A program made the position numbers and the translations under genes. A stretch of DNA of 6,370 nucleotides, taken from Alphaproteobacteria bacterium. Lineage in GTDB: Bacteria > Pseudomonadota > Alphaproteobacteria > ATCC43930 > CGMCC-115725. Shown piece after piece: positions 6,251-6,370 of this stretch. Where the stretch lies: the NCBI GenBank assembly GCA_005884825.1, contig VAZT01000197.1, positions 1-6,370 on the forward strand, in the 5' to 3' direction. The notes beneath the pieces were generated by a model. That model worked only from the letters and a program-made list of their open reading frames with translations. It was not told where the DNA came from and did not search any database. How positions within the stretch are numbered: the stretch's first letter is position 1; each line of letters starts with the position of its first letter.

Positions 6251-6370
6251 TCGCCGTCGCCTCCCTCGCCTTTTTTAGGTGGCGGCCCGGCACGCCGCTG
6301 CTGGGCCCGGGCCTGCTCCTTGCGACGCCGCAGATTATCCCGCAGCGCCTTGGCCAAGCGCTCCTCGCGT
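6238..6370 (-). CDS. C-terminal end of a small basic hypothetical protein (5' end outside window)
   Basis: The last 43 codons are visible, ending at TGA (6238-6240). The stretch RLAKALRDNLRRRKEQARAQ is strongly basic, looks helical and resembles the end of short alphaproteobacterial proteins with an RLAxALRxNLRRRKxQARA pattern that I remember as uncharacterised. A Pro/Gly/Lys/Glu-rich tail follows (AGPPPKKGEGGDGEPLA). No catalytic residues are visible. It reads in the same direction as murA, 106 nt upstream, so it could share a transcript. The function is unknown to me. The coding call rests on the open frame to the window edge and the recognisable pattern. Confidence 0.65.
   Translation of the reverse strand, partial: REERLAKALRDNLRRRKEQARAQQRRAGPPPKKGEGGDGEPLA

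Noticed and set aside
4812..6278. A 488-codon plus-strand open frame opposite murA
   Set aside because: It lies antisense to a complete, motif-perfect murA. Its translation is rich in Arg, Asp and His without family motifs, as expected for the opposite strand of GC-rich coding DNA.

Overview
The window is a GC-rich block of an alphaproteobacterial chromosome. Every gene I can support reads on the minus strand, so transcription runs from the right end of the window to the left. The gene set is murA, a DUF2948 gene, short-form hisG, hisD, a UPF0262 gene, maf and an RNase E/G gene. DUF2948 and UPF0262 are families I associate with Alphaproteobacteria. From memory this order fits a Rhodospirillales-like or Sphingomonadales-like genome; the sequence alone does not fix the order or genus.

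Layout from right to left: (1) 6238-6370, the C-terminal end of a small basic protein that enters from outside the window. (2) A gap of about 106 nt with two GC-rich hairpins and no convincing promoter. (3) murA, 6131-4848. (4) A DUF2948 protein, 4858-4406, overlapping murA by 11 nt. (5) hisG, 4409-3687, with a GTG start and a GTGA overlap. (6) hisD, 3687-2383, with a TGATG overlap and a strong ribosome-binding site. (7) A UPF0262 protein, 2371-1892. (8) maf, 1887-1291, GTG start. (9) An RNase E/G family gene, 1309 to beyond the left edge, probably starting at a TTG inside maf. Gaps from murA to the RNase are 11 nt or less and most junctions overlap, so these seven genes probably form one translationally coupled operon. 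It joins the first committed step of peptidoglycan synthesis, the first and last steps of histidine synthesis, a nucleotide house-cleaning enzyme and RNA processing, plus two proteins of unknown function.

The most unusual content is not a gene. A 90-nt palindromic element (800-889) sits in frame inside the RNase gene and adds 30 codons between two family-like segments. A related half-element (3700-3752) forms the last codons of hisG, directly before the hisD ribosome-binding site. Both share the arm ACCCTCAYCC and a CGGCACCCTCT core. They look like two members of a dispersed palindromic family tolerated in coding sequence, comparable in behaviour to the Rickettsia palindromic elements. Apart from this the window is ordinary housekeeping sequence; I see no defence system, transposase, CRISPR array, tRNA or rRNA.
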